From Acidimicrobiales bacterium (GTDB lineage: Bacteria > Actinomycetota > Acidimicrobiia > Acidimicrobiales > Ilumatobacteraceae): a stretch of 38,945 bases of DNA. Positions 22,539 to 31,062 of this stretch are shown here, piece after piece. Below the pieces are notes generated by a model. That model was given only the letters and a program-made list of their open reading frames with translations, ran no database searches and was not told the origin of the DNA. The DNA lies in the NCBI GenBank assembly GCA_025463415.1, contig JAOBWO010000267.1, forward strand, positions 1 to 38,945. The letters are read 5' to 3'. The position numbers were made by a program, and so were the translations under genes. Within the stretch, counting starts at the first letter, position 1. The number at the start of each line of letters is the position of its first letter.

Positions 22539-23283
22539 GCGTTTGCACACCTTGGCGGAGCGCCCTGAGCTCGAAGCGTCGGCCGACCAGATGCCCACGA
22601 CGTGGGAGGAGTTCATGACCCACGATCTCTGCGCCGGCTTCTACTTCAGCGGCCTCGACCGGTTTGCCGAGCACGTGATCTACGGCGTCAGCGACGAGGC
22701 ACCTGACGTCGTCATCGCCAAGGCCTTCAGCATCCCCTTCGTGCTCGAGCCGAGCGGCCGCGGATCGGAGCTGCCGATGGACGGCTGGGATCGGGTGGTC
22801 CTCTGGGGTTGCGCCGACCATGCCGCCGGCCGCGAACCGAACATCGTGTCGGCGATCGAGATCTCCGTCCATCGCGACTGGCAGGGCTACCACCTCAGCC
22901 GGCAGATGGTGATCGCGATGCGCAACAACGTCGCCCGTCTCGGGTTCGAGCGGTTGGTCGCGCCGGTGCGACCGAACGGCAAGCACCGCGAGCCGGACAC
23001 GCCAATGACGGAGTACGCGTTCCGCACCCGAGACGACGGACTGCCGTACGACGACTGGCTGCGCGTGCACGTCCGTCTCGGTGCGCGGATCCTCCAGGTG
23101 GCGCCGACGTCGATGGCGATCACCGGTTCGCTCGCCGAATGGCGTGAGTGGACCGGCATGGCGTTCGACACGACCGGCCGGCTCCACGTGCCTGGCGCGC
23201 TGTCGCCGGTTCGCGTGGACGTCGAGCACGACAACGCGGTGTACATCGAGCCGAACGTGTGGGTCGAGCACCGGCTCGGGTGA
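22531..23283 (+). CDS. GNAT-like acetyltransferase-fold protein
   Basis: 250 residues. The central SVHRDWQGYHLSRQMVIAMRNNVARLGFERLVAPVRPNGK resembles the acyl-CoA-binding strand-helix of GNAT proteins. Later blocks are PDTPMTEYAFRTRDDGLPYDDWLRVHVRLGARILQVAP, SMAITGSLAEWREWTGM and EPNVWVEHRL, which recur in an uncharacterised actinobacterial GNAT-like group. The classic RxxGxG/A loop is not evident, so acetyl-CoA binding is uncertain. The start is GTG 22531, 8 nt after TAAGCT; an upstream in-frame GTG at 22489 belongs to a degenerate duplicate of the same start region. The gene is divergent from the YdeP-type gene. Confidence 0.68.
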   Translation: MELRLHTLAERPELEASADQMPTTWEEFMTHDLCAGFYFSGLDRFAEHVIYGVSDEAPDVVIAKAFSIPFVLEPSGRGSELPMDGWDRVVLWGCADHAAGREPNIVSAIEISVHRDWQGYHLSRQMVIAMRNNVARLGFERLVAPVRPNGKHREPDTPMTEYAFRTRDDGLPYDDWLRVHVRLGARILQVAPTSMAITGSLAEWREWTGMAFDTTGRLHVPGALSPVRVDVEHDNAVYIEPNVWVEHRLG

Positions 23284-23313
23284 CACGCCGAGCGCCCTCG
23301 CCGCGGGACCTGG

Positions 23314-23946
23314 CTAGCTGACGGTGCAGCCCGCAGGGATCGTCAACACGGTGAGGGCATTCACTGCCGCTCCACCGTTCGGGTGCACCTCGAAGTGGAG
23401 GTGGTAGTTGCCGGGCCCTGGATCGCCGGTGTCACCGACGTAGCCGATCACCTGTCCCTGGTGGACGAAGGAGCCGTTGGCGAGGCCGTCGGCGAAGTGC
23501 TCGAGGTGCATGAAGGCGTAGTACGTCTTCGATGTACCGGTGGCGTCGAGGTGCCACGAGTTGCCCGACAGCGTCGAGTCTGCGGTGCCGTTGATCACCT
23601 GGTGCGAGAGCGTGCCGTCGACGACTGCGTAGACCTCCTGGCCCTGGGTGGCCATCATGTCGGTGCCCTCGTGCGACCGGCCGCCCGAGCGCGGATCGCC
23701 GAAGTTGTCGAGGATCGCGCACCTCGGCGTCGTCTGCATCGGGAAGATCGGCCGGGAGACGTCGATGTTCAGCCGCTTGGCCTGACGCGTGGCCGCGGCG
23801 GGTTGGCCGACCGAGCCGGAGGCATCGAGCTGCGCTCCACCCGCAGCGGACGACGTCGCCACGCTGCTGACGGTCAGCGCACCCGCGAGGGCGAGGGCGA
23901 CGAGTGCCGCAGGGGGCACGCGGAAGAGGGGTCGGTTGTTCGACAT
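23314..23946 (-). CDS. Secreted M23-family peptidase-like protein, paralogue of 18642-19472
   Basis: 210 residues with a signal peptide (about residues 10-35) and no Thr-rich linker. The M23 domain has NFGDPRSGGRSHEGTD, YAFMHLEHF and GNYHLHFEVHPNGG, so all zinc ligands are present; the protein ends TIPAGCTVS, like the paralogue's TIPAGCTLDRT. A Cys shortly before the domain and this C-terminal Cys could form a disulfide. ATG 23946 follows an AAAGGG ribosome site at 7 nt, whereas the paralogue appears leaderless. It follows pepN by about 90 bp on the same strand but has its own candidate TAGGGT box. Confidence 0.85.
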   Translation of the reverse strand: MSNNRPLFRVPPAALVALALAGALTVSSVATSSAAGGAQLDASGSVGQPAAATRQAKRLNIDVSRPIFPMQTTPRCAILDNFGDPRSGGRSHEGTDMMATQGQEVYAVVDGTLSHQVINGTADSTLSGNSWHLDATGTSKTYYAFMHLEHFADGLANGSFVHQGQVIGYVGDTGDPGPGNYHLHFEVHPNGGAAVNALTVLTIPAGCTVS

Positions 23947-24036
23947 GACAGCACCCTTTGGATCTCGTCGATCCGTCCGCGGCGACGACCCTACCGGCGG
24001 TCGGCGGTGCGTGCCAGGCGCTGCGGGCGCCTTCAC

Positions 24037-26559
24037 TCAGCCGGCGAGGAGGTCCTTGGCGAAGGTGTCGGCCTCGCGGCTGCGCACCCCGGCGTTCACC
24101 CGCTGCCGCTCCAGCACCTGAGCGAGCATCATCGAGGACTGCTTGATCGGGTGCTCGGCGAAGAACCCCTGCACGTCAGCTACGGCCGTCTCGGTGTTGA
24201 GCGTCTTCACCGGATCGACCATGCGGATGATCGACGGGTTCGGAAACATCTCGTTGGCCGCGGTCCAGTTGGTGCGGACGATCTTCCAGGCCACCGCGCC
24301 GTGGGCACGGTTGGCGACGCAGCGCTGCAACAGGTACGGCGCGTTCTGCGTGCGGACCTCGCCGGAGAACGCGAACTCACACGTCTGGCGGATCAGGTCG
24401 GCGTCGTCGAAGTCGGCGAGCGCATACAGGTTGCGCAGCTGAGCCTGCGGGTTCTCGGCGGTGCGGAACCCGTCCGCGAACCGGTCCCAGTCCTGCTGAT
24501 CGCCGAACGCGGCGACGACGGTGGTGGCGGCGTCGACGAGCTCCGGATCCGTCGCAGCGAGATCACCGGCCAGGATCACTCGGCAGCGTTCGCGAGCCTC
24601 GACGTTGCCGCCGCTGACCGCGCTGGTGGTCACCAGGAGGCCGCGCAGCGTCGACGCCAGGTCGTCCTCGCCCTCAACGGGTTCCCAGCCCAACGATGCC
24701 AGCGCCGGAGCGACGAGTGCATCGACGCGCGCCATGAACGGGACGCGTGCCTCTCCGTCGAGCAAACGGCTGAGCCGGCCGAGCGATGCCGTGACCGCCT
24801 GCCACACCGCCAGCTCGCGCTCACCGGAGAAGCCCTCGAGGAACGACAGCAGCGCGGTCGCCGAGAGGCGGCCGGCGACGAACGCCGCGCTCGCATCATC
24901 GACGAGGTTGTAGCGTTCGACGGTGTTCAGCGTCGCCAGCGCGTCGGCTCCGAGGCGGCTGCGCAAGGTGTCGTCGTAGGCGACGCGGTAGAAGCCGTGA
25001 CCGCCGGCGTTGACGACGATCGCGTCGTCGGTGTGGACGTCGATCGACGCGTCCGAACCGTCGAGCAGGATCGTGTGGGTCTCGGCACCGACGCGAATGC
25101 TGACCGGGATGATGAACAGCGTCGCATCGATCGGTTCCTCACCGAAGCCGAAGCGCTCCTGGCGCAGCAGCAGCTCGCCGCCGACGAGCGACGCCGAGAC
25201 CAGCGGATAGCCCGCCTGCCAGATCCAGCTGTCCATCAGGTCGCGCACCGGCTCGTTGCCGCCATCCGCGCGAGTGATGGCCTCGATCGCGTCCCACAGG
25301 TCCGATGTCTCCGTGTTCGCGTAGCTGTGCGTGCGGAGGTAGTTGTTGACGCCCTGACGGAAGCGCTCCTCGCCGAGGTACTGCTGCAACATGCGCAGCA
25401 GCGCGCCGCCCTTCTGGTAGGTCAACACGTCGAACATGCCCTCGCACTCCGATGGCGCGCGCACGGGGAACTCGACGGTGCGCGTGGCGGCCAGCGAGTC
25501 GACCTCGAACGCCGCGGAGCGCTCCAGGCTGAAGCTGGTCCAGCGCTTCCAATCGGGGCGGAAGGCCTCGACGGCCATCACCTCCATGAAGGTCGCGAAC
25601 GCCTCGTTGAGCCAGATCCCGTTCCACCACCGCATGGTCACGAGGTCACCGAACCACATGTGGGCCAGCTCGTGGCTGACCACGTCGGCCACGTTCTGCT
25701 GATCGAACTGCGTGCTGGTCTCGGGGTCGACGAGCAGCAGCGACTCCCGGTAGGTGATGCAACCGAGGTTCTCCATCGCGCCGGCAGCGAAGTCCGGCAG
25801 GGCGACCATGTCCAGCTTCTGGGCGGGATACGCGATGCCGTAGTACTCCTGGAACCACGCCAGGCTGGCAGCGCCCACGTCGAGCCCGAACTGGGTCAGG
25901 TGGCCCTTGCCGGGGACGTGCACGAGCCGCATCGGCGTGCCCCCGACATCGATCGGCTCGGTGGCTTCGAGGCGGCCCACGATGACGGACACGAGGTACG
26001 TGCTCATCACCATCGTGTCGGCGAAGGTCACGGCAGTGCGTCCATTGGCCTGGGTCGCCCGACCGATCTCGGGGCCGTTCGAGACGGCCATCATTGCGTC
26101 GTCGACGACCAGCGTGATGCCGAACGAGGCCTTGAGGTCCGGCTCGTCGAAGCACGGAAAGCCGCGTCGGCAGTCGGTGGCCTGCATCTGCGAGCACGCA
26201 ATGACGTGCTCGACGCCGGCGTCGTCGCGGTAAGTGCTGCGGTAGAAGCCACGCAGGCGGTCGTTGAGCGTGCCGAGGAAGGTGATCGCGATCTCGATCG
26301 AACCCGGAGCGACTGCGGCGTGGATGAACAGCCGCTCGGTGCCCTCGTCGAGGGTGAAGTTCGCGGCACGGCCATCGACCGTGACGGACTCGATCTCGAG
26401 CTCGATCGCGTTGAGCACGATCTGCTCGGCGGCCTCGACGACGTCGGCGGCGATCGTCACGCTGCCGCTGAACGTGGCGGCAGCCAGCTCGGGCTCGAGG
26501 GTGACCGTGTAGTGACGGGGGAGCACCGCGCGGGGGAGTCGGTAGGGATCGAGGTCCAT
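24037..26559 (-). CDS. pepN: Aminopeptidase N (M1 family)
   Basis: 840-residue zinc aminopeptidase that removes N-terminal residues from peptides in the cytosol. The exopeptidase motif GAMEN is at about 260-264, the zinc motif HELAHMW at about 296-302 and the third ligand Glu in WLNEAFATFME about 19 residues later. The C-terminal half is the ERAP1-like helical domain. Length is usual for actinobacterial PepN. ATG 26559 lies 6 nt after TAGGCT and is divergent from the adenosine-kinase-like gene. Confidence 0.95.
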   Translation of the reverse strand: MDLDPYRLPRAVLPRHYTVTLEPELAAATFSGSVTIAADVVEAAEQIVLNAIELEIESVTVDGRAANFTLDEGTERLFIHAAVAPGSIEIAITFLGTLNDRLRGFYRSTYRDDAGVEHVIACSQMQATDCRRGFPCFDEPDLKASFGITLVVDDAMMAVSNGPEIGRATQANGRTAVTFADTMVMSTYLVSVIVGRLEATEPIDVGGTPMRLVHVPGKGHLTQFGLDVGAASLAWFQEYYGIAYPAQKLDMVALPDFAAGAMENLGCITYRESLLLVDPETSTQFDQQNVADVVSHELAHMWFGDLVTMRWWNGIWLNEAFATFMEVMAVEAFRPDWKRWTSFSLERSAAFEVDSLAATRTVEFPVRAPSECEGMFDVLTYQKGGALLRMLQQYLGEERFRQGVNNYLRTHSYANTETSDLWDAIEAITRADGGNEPVRDLMDSWIWQAGYPLVSASLVGGELLLRQERFGFGEEPIDATLFIIPVSIRVGAETHTILLDGSDASIDVHTDDAIVVNAGGHGFYRVAYDDTLRSRLGADALATLNTVERYNLVDDASAAFVAGRLSATALLSFLEGFSGERELAVWQAVTASLGRLSRLLDGEARVPFMARVDALVAPALASLGWEPVEGEDDLASTLRGLLVTTSAVSGGNVEARERCRVILAGDLAATDPELVDAATTVVAAFGDQQDWDRFADGFRTAENPQAQLRNLYALADFDDADLIRQTCEFAFSGEVRTQNAPYLLQRCVANRAHGAVAWKIVRTNWTAANEMFPNPSIIRMVDPVKTLNTETAVADVQGFFAEHPIKQSSMMLAQVLERQRVNAGVRSREADTFAKDLLAG

Positions 26560-26565
26560 CTTCCG

Positions 26566-26571
26566 AGCCTA
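26566..26571 (-). promoter_or_regulatory. -10 box TAGGCT for pepN (leaderless pattern)
   Basis: TAGGCT on the minus strand ends 6 nt before ATG 26559. Confidence 0.5.
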
Positions 26572-26627
26572 GTTGGCAGGGGTTCCGGGCCGGAGAGCGG
26601 CTCTGCGTCAGCAACGGTTGCGTCCGC

Positions 26628-26633
26628 TAGCGT
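26628..26633 (+). promoter_or_regulatory. -10 box TAGCGT for the PfkB kinase gene (leaderless pattern)
   Basis: TAGCGT ends 8 nt before GTG 26642. Confidence 0.5.
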
Positions 26634-26641
26634 CAACCCAC

Positions 26642-27661
26642 GTGCCAGACGCAACCCGAGAGCCCGAGTTCGATGTGGCCGAGTCCGCTGTGGCCGAGTT
26701 CGATGTCGTCGGCATCGGCAACGCGCTGGTCGATGTCATCGCCCACGCAGACGAAGCGTTCATCGCTCGGGAGTCACTGGTCAAGGGCTCGATGACGCTC
26801 ATCGAGACCGAGCGCGCGGTGTCGCTGTACAGGTCGCTCGGATCGGCCGTCGAGATGAGTGGCGGCTCGGCGGCGAACACGATGTGTGGCGTCGCCTCCT
26901 TCGGCGGGCGCGCCGCGTACATCGGCAAGGTGTGTGACGACGAGCTCGGTCAGGTCTTCGGTCACGACCTCCGTGCCGTGGGCATCACGTTCCGCCCGGG
27001 CGCTCCGGAGGCGGACACGCCGACAGGCCGTTGCATCATCGTTGTCACGCCCGATGCGGAGCGGACGATGAACACCTACCTCGGTGTGTCGTCGCTGCTG
27101 TGCCCGCCCGACATCGATGCAGCCACTGTCGCGGCCGGCAAGGTGCTCTACATGGAGGGCTACCTGTACGACCGGCCCGCGGCGAAGGAAGCGTTCCGTG
27201 CGGCCGCACGCATCGCCCACGCGCACGGTCGGGAGGTGTCGCTGACCCTGAGCGACGCATTCTGCGTCGACCGCCACCGCGACGACTTCCGGGGCCTCGT
27301 CGCCGACGAAGTCGACATCCTGTTCGGCAACGAAGACGAGCTCACCTCTCTCTACGAGGTCGACGACTTCGATACAGCCGTCGCTGCTGTGCGGCGTGAC
27401 TGCGCCCTCGCCGTCATCACCCGCGGCGCCAGCGGCTCCGTCATCGTCACCGGTGACGGTGTCATCACGGTCCCGGCAGAAGCCGTCCATCGTGTGCTCG
27501 ACACCACGGGTGCAGGAGACCTCTTCGCGTCTGGGTTCCTGTACGGCTACACCAACGGCATGTCGCTGCCGGAGTGCGGTCGACTCGGCTCCGTCGCCGC
27601 TGCCGAGGTGATCTCCCACGTCGGCGCCCGACCGCTCGTCGAGCTCCACAAGCTGGCGTGA
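26642..27661 (+). CDS. PfkB-family carbohydrate/nucleoside kinase, adenosine-kinase-like
   Basis: 339 residues. The ribokinase-fold marks are VVGIGNALVDVIAHAD, GGSAANTMCGVASFGGRAAYIGKVCDDELG and the C-terminal anion-hole motif DTTGAGDLFASGFLYG with the catalytic Asp. Within PfkB proteins, the GGSAANT and CDDELGQVF segments are those of adenosine-kinase-like members, and the location in a nucleoside salvage region agrees; sugar specificity is the alternative. The first 17 residues are an unusual extension in which FDV/AVAEFDV is nearly repeated. The stop shares one base with the mutase start (TGATG at 27659-27663). Confidence 0.85.
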   Translation: MPDATREPEFDVAESAVAEFDVVGIGNALVDVIAHADEAFIARESLVKGSMTLIETERAVSLYRSLGSAVEMSGGSAANTMCGVASFGGRAAYIGKVCDDELGQVFGHDLRAVGITFRPGAPEADTPTGRCIIVVTPDAERTMNTYLGVSSLLCPPDIDAATVAAGKVLYMEGYLYDRPAAKEAFRAAARIAHAHGREVSLTLSDAFCVDRHRDDFRGLVADEVDILFGNEDELTSLYEVDDFDTAVAAVRRDCALAVITRGASGSVIVTGDGVITVPAEAVHRVLDTTGAGDLFASGFLYGYTNGMSLPECGRLGSVAAAEVISHVGARPLVELHKLA

Positions 27662-29259
27662 TGGAGCCGGTGTCGTCGGTTGCCCGGGCGTGGCTCGCTG
27701 CGGAGCCGGACGACGACGTCCGCATCGAACTGGCGCGGTTGATCGACGGTCCACAGGACGTGCTCGCGGCACGGTTCGAGGGGCGTCTGCAGTTCGGCAC
27801 CGCCGGCCTGCGCGGTGAGATGGGTGCCGGCCCGCTGCGGATGAACCGACTCGTCGTTCGCCAGGCCGCCGCCGGCCTCGGCCGGTACGTGCTCGACCAC
27901 TGGAGCGACGCCGCCGAGCGAGGGATCATCATCGGCTTCGATGCGCGCCGCAAGAGCAACGACTTCGCGATGGACACGGCGCGGGTGCTGGCGGACATGG
28001 GCGTGCGTGCGCTGCTGCTGCCGTCGGCGCTGCCGACCCCGGTGCTGGCCTGGAACATCCTCGAGCACGACGCAGTCGCCGGCGTCGTCGTGACCGCGAG
28101 CCACAACCCGCCAGCGGACAACGGCTACAAGGTGTTCCTCGGCGACAGCGCGCAGATCGTGCCGCCGCACGACATCGGCATCGCCGCGTGCATCGACATG
28201 TTCGACCCCTGCACGGTGCCACTCGCGCCGAGTGATCATCCGCTCATCGTCCGCCTCGACGGAACGCCTCTGGAGCGGTACCTCGCCTCGGTCCCGGCTG
28301 CTCGGTTGCGTCCCGAGCTCCCCGGTGTGCCCGTCGCCTACACCGCGATGCACGGCGTCGGTGGCGCCACCTTGGCGGCTGCGTTCGAGCGCGCCGGATT
28401 GCCCGCTCCGTTCGTCGTGGCGGAGCAGCAGGAACCGGACGGCACGTTCCCGACGGTGTCCTTCCCGAACCCGGAGGAGCCCGGCGCGATGGATCTGCTC
28501 CTCGCCCGTGCCGCGGAGACGGGAGCGTTGCTGGCCATCGCCAACGATCCCGATGCCGATCGGCTCGGTGCCGCGATCCCGACTCCGGCCACGGCCACCG
28601 AGCCCGGTGGCTGGCGGCGCCTGACCGGTGACGAGATCGGTTGGCTGCTCGGCGATCACATCCTCCGCCACACCAGTGGTGACGATCGCCTCGTCGTCAC
28701 CACGCTCGTGTCCTCGTCGTTGCTCGGCCGGCTGGCGGCAGCGCACGGCGTGCACTTCGCGGAGACCTACACGGGGTTCAAGTGGATCGGGCGCACCGCA
28801 CTCGATCACCCCGACCTCCGCTTCGTGTTCGGCTACGAGCAGGCACTCGGCTACCTCGTGTGCCGGCAGCCGCTCGACAAGGACGGCATCACGGCCGCCG
28901 TGCTGCTGTCCGAGGTCGCTGCGCTCGCGGCGTTCGAAGGCGTCACCCTGCAGGATCGGCTCGACGATCTCGCCGTACGCTTCGGCCGCCACGTCACGGC
29001 CGAGCTGTCGATCCGCCTGGATCCCGTCGACGCCGCAGCGAAGGTCGCCGCGATGCGCGCCACCCCACCGACCGAGGTCGTCGGTTGGCCGGTCACCGGC
29101 GTGGAGTGGTACGAAGAAGCCGGCCTGCTGCGCCTCTGGCTCGACGACGTCCGCCTGCAGATCCGCCCGAGTGGCACCGAGCCCAAGGTCAAGCTCTACG
29201 GGGAAGCGATCGGCTCCGACCCCGCGCCGCTCCTCCAAGCCCTCGCCCACCTCCTCTGA
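27661..29259 (+). CDS. Phosphosugar mutase (PmmB-type, likely phosphopentomutase/phosphoglucomutase)
   Basis: 532-residue alpha-D-phosphohexomutase superfamily enzyme. The active-site phosphoserine is in TASHNP (S147), the metal loop is DPDADR (about 296), the sugar-binding loop is GYEQALGY and the phosphate site is RPSGTEPKVKLY. All four are intact. The long form with N-terminal FGTAGLRGEMGAGP is the PmmB/PGM2-like group; in mycobacteria pmmB sits close to upp, add and deoA, which favours a ribose-phosphate or deoxyribose-phosphate role over mannose. It is coupled to the kinase gene by a one-base overlap. Its stop is followed without gap by a copy of the 67-bp repeat end. Confidence 0.88.
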   Translation: MEPVSSVARAWLAAEPDDDVRIELARLIDGPQDVLAARFEGRLQFGTAGLRGEMGAGPLRMNRLVVRQAAAGLGRYVLDHWSDAAERGIIIGFDARRKSNDFAMDTARVLADMGVRALLLPSALPTPVLAWNILEHDAVAGVVVTASHNPPADNGYKVFLGDSAQIVPPHDIGIAACIDMFDPCTVPLAPSDHPLIVRLDGTPLERYLASVPAARLRPELPGVPVAYTAMHGVGGATLAAAFERAGLPAPFVVAEQQEPDGTFPTVSFPNPEEPGAMDLLLARAAETGALLAIANDPDADRLGAAIPTPATATEPGGWRRLTGDEIGWLLGDHILRHTSGDDRLVVTTLVSSSLLGRLAAAHGVHFAETYTGFKWIGRTALDHPDLRFVFGYEQALGYLVCRQPLDKDGITAAVLLSEVAALAAFEGVTLQDRLDDLAVRFGRHVTAELSIRLDPVDAAAKVAAMRATPPTEVVGWPVTGVEWYEEAGLLRLWLDDVRLQIRPSGTEPKVKLYGEAIGSDPAPLLQALAHLL

Positions 29260-29293
29260 CCCCGCGGTTCCGCGCACCCCGCGGTTCCGCGCA
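29260..29293. repeat. Tandem 17-bp duplication at the outer end of repeat copy A
   Basis: CCCCGCGGTTCCGCGCA is present twice head to tail (29260-29276 and 29277-29293), starting at the first base after the mutase stop. It is the conserved outer end of the 67-bp repeat family. Confidence 0.9.
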
Positions 29294-29343
29294 AGGTCCG
29301 GCCCCCTACACGGCCGTCTTTCCTGCGAACTCTTGCAAGCGCG
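29277..29343 (-). repeat. 67-bp dispersed repeat, copy A
   Basis: Read on the minus strand it starts CGCGCTTGCA and ends TGCGCGGAACCGCGGGG. It aligns without gaps to copies B (30301-30367) and C (31063-31129); by hand count it is identical to C at 51 of 67 positions. The first 24 and last 17 positions are conserved; the middle varies. It overlaps the last 12 codons of the nuclease-like gene. Confidence 0.85.
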
Positions 29344-30256
29344 AACGCATGCGGTGGATGTTCACGACCTGGCGACCGCACGATGTGAGGTCGCGCAGCT
29401 CCAGCTCGTCGAAGCGAAGGATCCGCCAGCCGATCTCGTCGCACGCCCGGTCGCGCCTGCTGTCCTTCCGGGCTCGTTGGTCTCCACTGTGCCACCACGT
29501 CGCACCGGGCTCGAGGCCGAGCCGGACGCTGGGCCACGCAGCATCGAGGTGGATGGTCTCCCCATTGAGCAGCGTCAACGGGAACTGTCGGTCAGGGTCG
29601 GGTAGCCCGAGCTCGACGACCTTCGCGATGAGGTCGATCTCCAGGCTGCTCTGCGCAGGACGCGGACGTTCGATCGCCTTCTCCAGCCACCGCTCGAGCC
29701 GTGTGACGCCGCTGCGGCCCTGCCGTCGCACTGCGTGCAGGTACACGTCCGCCTCGGCGGGAGTGATCAGGCGCTTGAGCCACATCTGCTCCGCGATCTT
29801 CTCCAGTCGTACGTCGCTGGTGGTTGCCGCGCATCGGAACAACGCTCGAAGGGGCGACGCGACGATGCGGCCGTCGGCGAGCTCGCGCCGATCGGACACC
29901 ATGCGCCAGGAACTGCGGGTCGAACGTGCCCAGCTCGGCAGCTTCGGGTCACGGCCGTCCGGCACCATCACCTCGAGCACCGTCGCGGGAACGCACGTCA
30001 CCCCGTACTGGCGCGCCGCCGTCATTCCCGACACGAACCCTGAGGCACCGGCGTAGAGGCTGAGGGCCATCACTCGCGACTCCACGGTCTCGGGCATTCC
30101 GACCAGCCGCTTGACCTTGGGGAGCTCGAGCTGGAAGAGACCGATGTCGACGGCGCGCTTCAACTGGCGTTGGCTGAGATGTTCGAGCAGCTGCTTGTTC
30201 GACGCGATGCCGAGCTGGCGTCCGAACAGGTGGAGCATCGCCGGTGAGAGGATCAT
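29306..30256 (-). CDS. AbiEi-like winged-helix plus DUF559/Vsr-like nuclease-domain protein
   Basis: 316 residues. The N-terminal part resembles the winged-helix/AbiEi-antitoxin-like region of actinobacterial proteins annotated as type IV toxin-antitoxin or DUF559. The C-terminal part, QFPLTLLNGETIHLDAAWPSVRLGLEPGATWWH and later IGWRILRFDELEL, matches the DUF559/very-short-patch-repair endonuclease fold, with Asp, Glu and His in the expected order. Activity is unproven. It is flanked by inverted copies of a 67-bp repeat, and its C-terminus RLQEFAGKTAV is encoded within copy A. It sits between the salvage genes for a phosphosugar mutase and upp, unrelated in function, so it looks like an inserted unit. 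Start ATG 30256 has only a weak ribosome site. Confidence 0.65.
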   Translation of the reverse strand: MILSPAMLHLFGRQLGIASNKQLLEHLSQRQLKRAVDIGLFQLELPKVKRLVGMPETVESRVMALSLYAGASGFVSGMTAARQYGVTCVPATVLEVMVPDGRDPKLPSWARSTRSSWRMVSDRRELADGRIVASPLRALFRCAATTSDVRLEKIAEQMWLKRLITPAEADVYLHAVRRQGRSGVTRLERWLEKAIERPRPAQSSLEIDLIAKVVELGLPDPDRQFPLTLLNGETIHLDAAWPSVRLGLEPGATWWHSGDQRARKDSRRDRACDEIGWRILRFDELELRDLTSCGRQVVNIHRMRSRLQEFAGKTAV

Positions 30257-30300
30257 GCTCCACTGAGTGCTGTGAGCCGGCCAGAACGGAAAACGCGGAT

Positions 30301-30367
30301 CGCGCTTGCAGAAGTTTGCAGGAAAGGATGCGCTCTGAGGGGCTGGAAGTTGCTCGGAACCGCGAGG
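30301..30367 (+). repeat. 67-bp dispersed repeat, copy B
   Basis: Starts CGCGCTTGCA and ends TGCTCGGAACCGCGAGG. It matches copy C at 55 of 67 positions without gaps (hand count). It lies 9 bp beyond the upp stop and points opposite to copy A, so A and B flank the nuclease gene as inverted repeats. One frame reads RLQKFAGKDAL then a stop, close to the nuclease C-terminus RLQEFAGKTAV. Confidence 0.85.
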
Positions 30368-30376
30368 GGAGAATGG

Positions 30377-31009
30377 TCAGGCGGCGCCGAACTGGCGGTC
30401 GCCGGCGTCGCCGAGGCCGGGGACGATGTACGCGTTCTCGTTGAGCCGTTCGTCGATGGAGGCGGTGTAGATGATCAGGTCGAGGTCGGTGGTGCGGAGG
30501 AAGTCGAGGCCTTCGGGCGCGGCCAGGGCGCAGACGACGATGATCGGCCCGGTCGCACCGGCGTCCACCAGCAGGCGGCACGTGTGGGCCAGCGAGCCGC
30601 CGGTGGCGAGCATCGGATCGAGCACGATGCAGACCCGGTTCTCGAACGATTCCGGCAGCTTGTTGACGTACGGCTTCGGCTCGAAGGTCTCCTCGTCGCG
30701 ACTGATCCCGATGAAGCCAACGTCTGCCGTCGGGAGCAGGACCTGCGCGGCGTTGAGGAATCCGAGTCCGGCGCGCAGGACCGGCACCACGATCGGCTGG
30801 GTGGACAGCACTCGGCCGGTGGTCTCTTGGATCGGCGTCCGCACGGACACCTCATGGGTCGGCAGGTTCCGGGTCGCTTCGACGATGAGCAGCGTTCCGA
30901 TCCGCTCCAGCTCCTGGCGGAACACGTTGTTCGGCGTCGCTTCGTCGCGAACCTTGGTGAGTGACGCGGCGGCCAGGGGGTGTTCGACGAGGTGGACGGC
31001 GACGGGCAT
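30377..31009 (-). CDS. upp: Uracil phosphoribosyltransferase
   Basis: Converts uracil and PRPP to UMP in pyrimidine salvage. The 210-residue protein has VPVLRAGLGFLNA, ISRDEETFEPKPYVNKLPE, the PRPP loop VCIVLDPMLATGGSLAHT and the C-terminal uracil-binding YIVPGLGDAGDRQFG, all normal. Start ATG 31009; a CAAGAT hexamer just upstream is only a weak -10 candidate. The gene is flanked by two direct copies (B and C) of the 67-bp repeat, neither of which interrupts the coding region. Confidence 0.96.
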   Translation of the reverse strand: MPVAVHLVEHPLAAASLTKVRDEATPNNVFRQELERIGTLLIVEATRNLPTHEVSVRTPIQETTGRVLSTQPIVVPVLRAGLGFLNAAQVLLPTADVGFIGISRDEETFEPKPYVNKLPESFENRVCIVLDPMLATGGSLAHTCRLLVDAGATGPIIVVCALAAPEGLDFLRTTDLDLIIYTASIDERLNENAYIVPGLGDAGDRQFGAA

Positions 31010-31062
31010 CCGCTCATCTTGCCAGGTCGTCGCGTTTGGTCCGAAAGGGCCGCCGAACCGGC

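Noticed and set aside
23383-26937. Long open frame on the plus strand across the second M23 gene and pepN (about 1180 codons)
   Set aside because: Antisense shadow of real minus-strand genes with intact catalytic motifs; low-complexity translation.
29260-30367. Classical insertion sequence
   Set aside because: No transposase motif is present; the enclosed protein looks like a DUF559-type nuclease, and no target-site duplication is evident.
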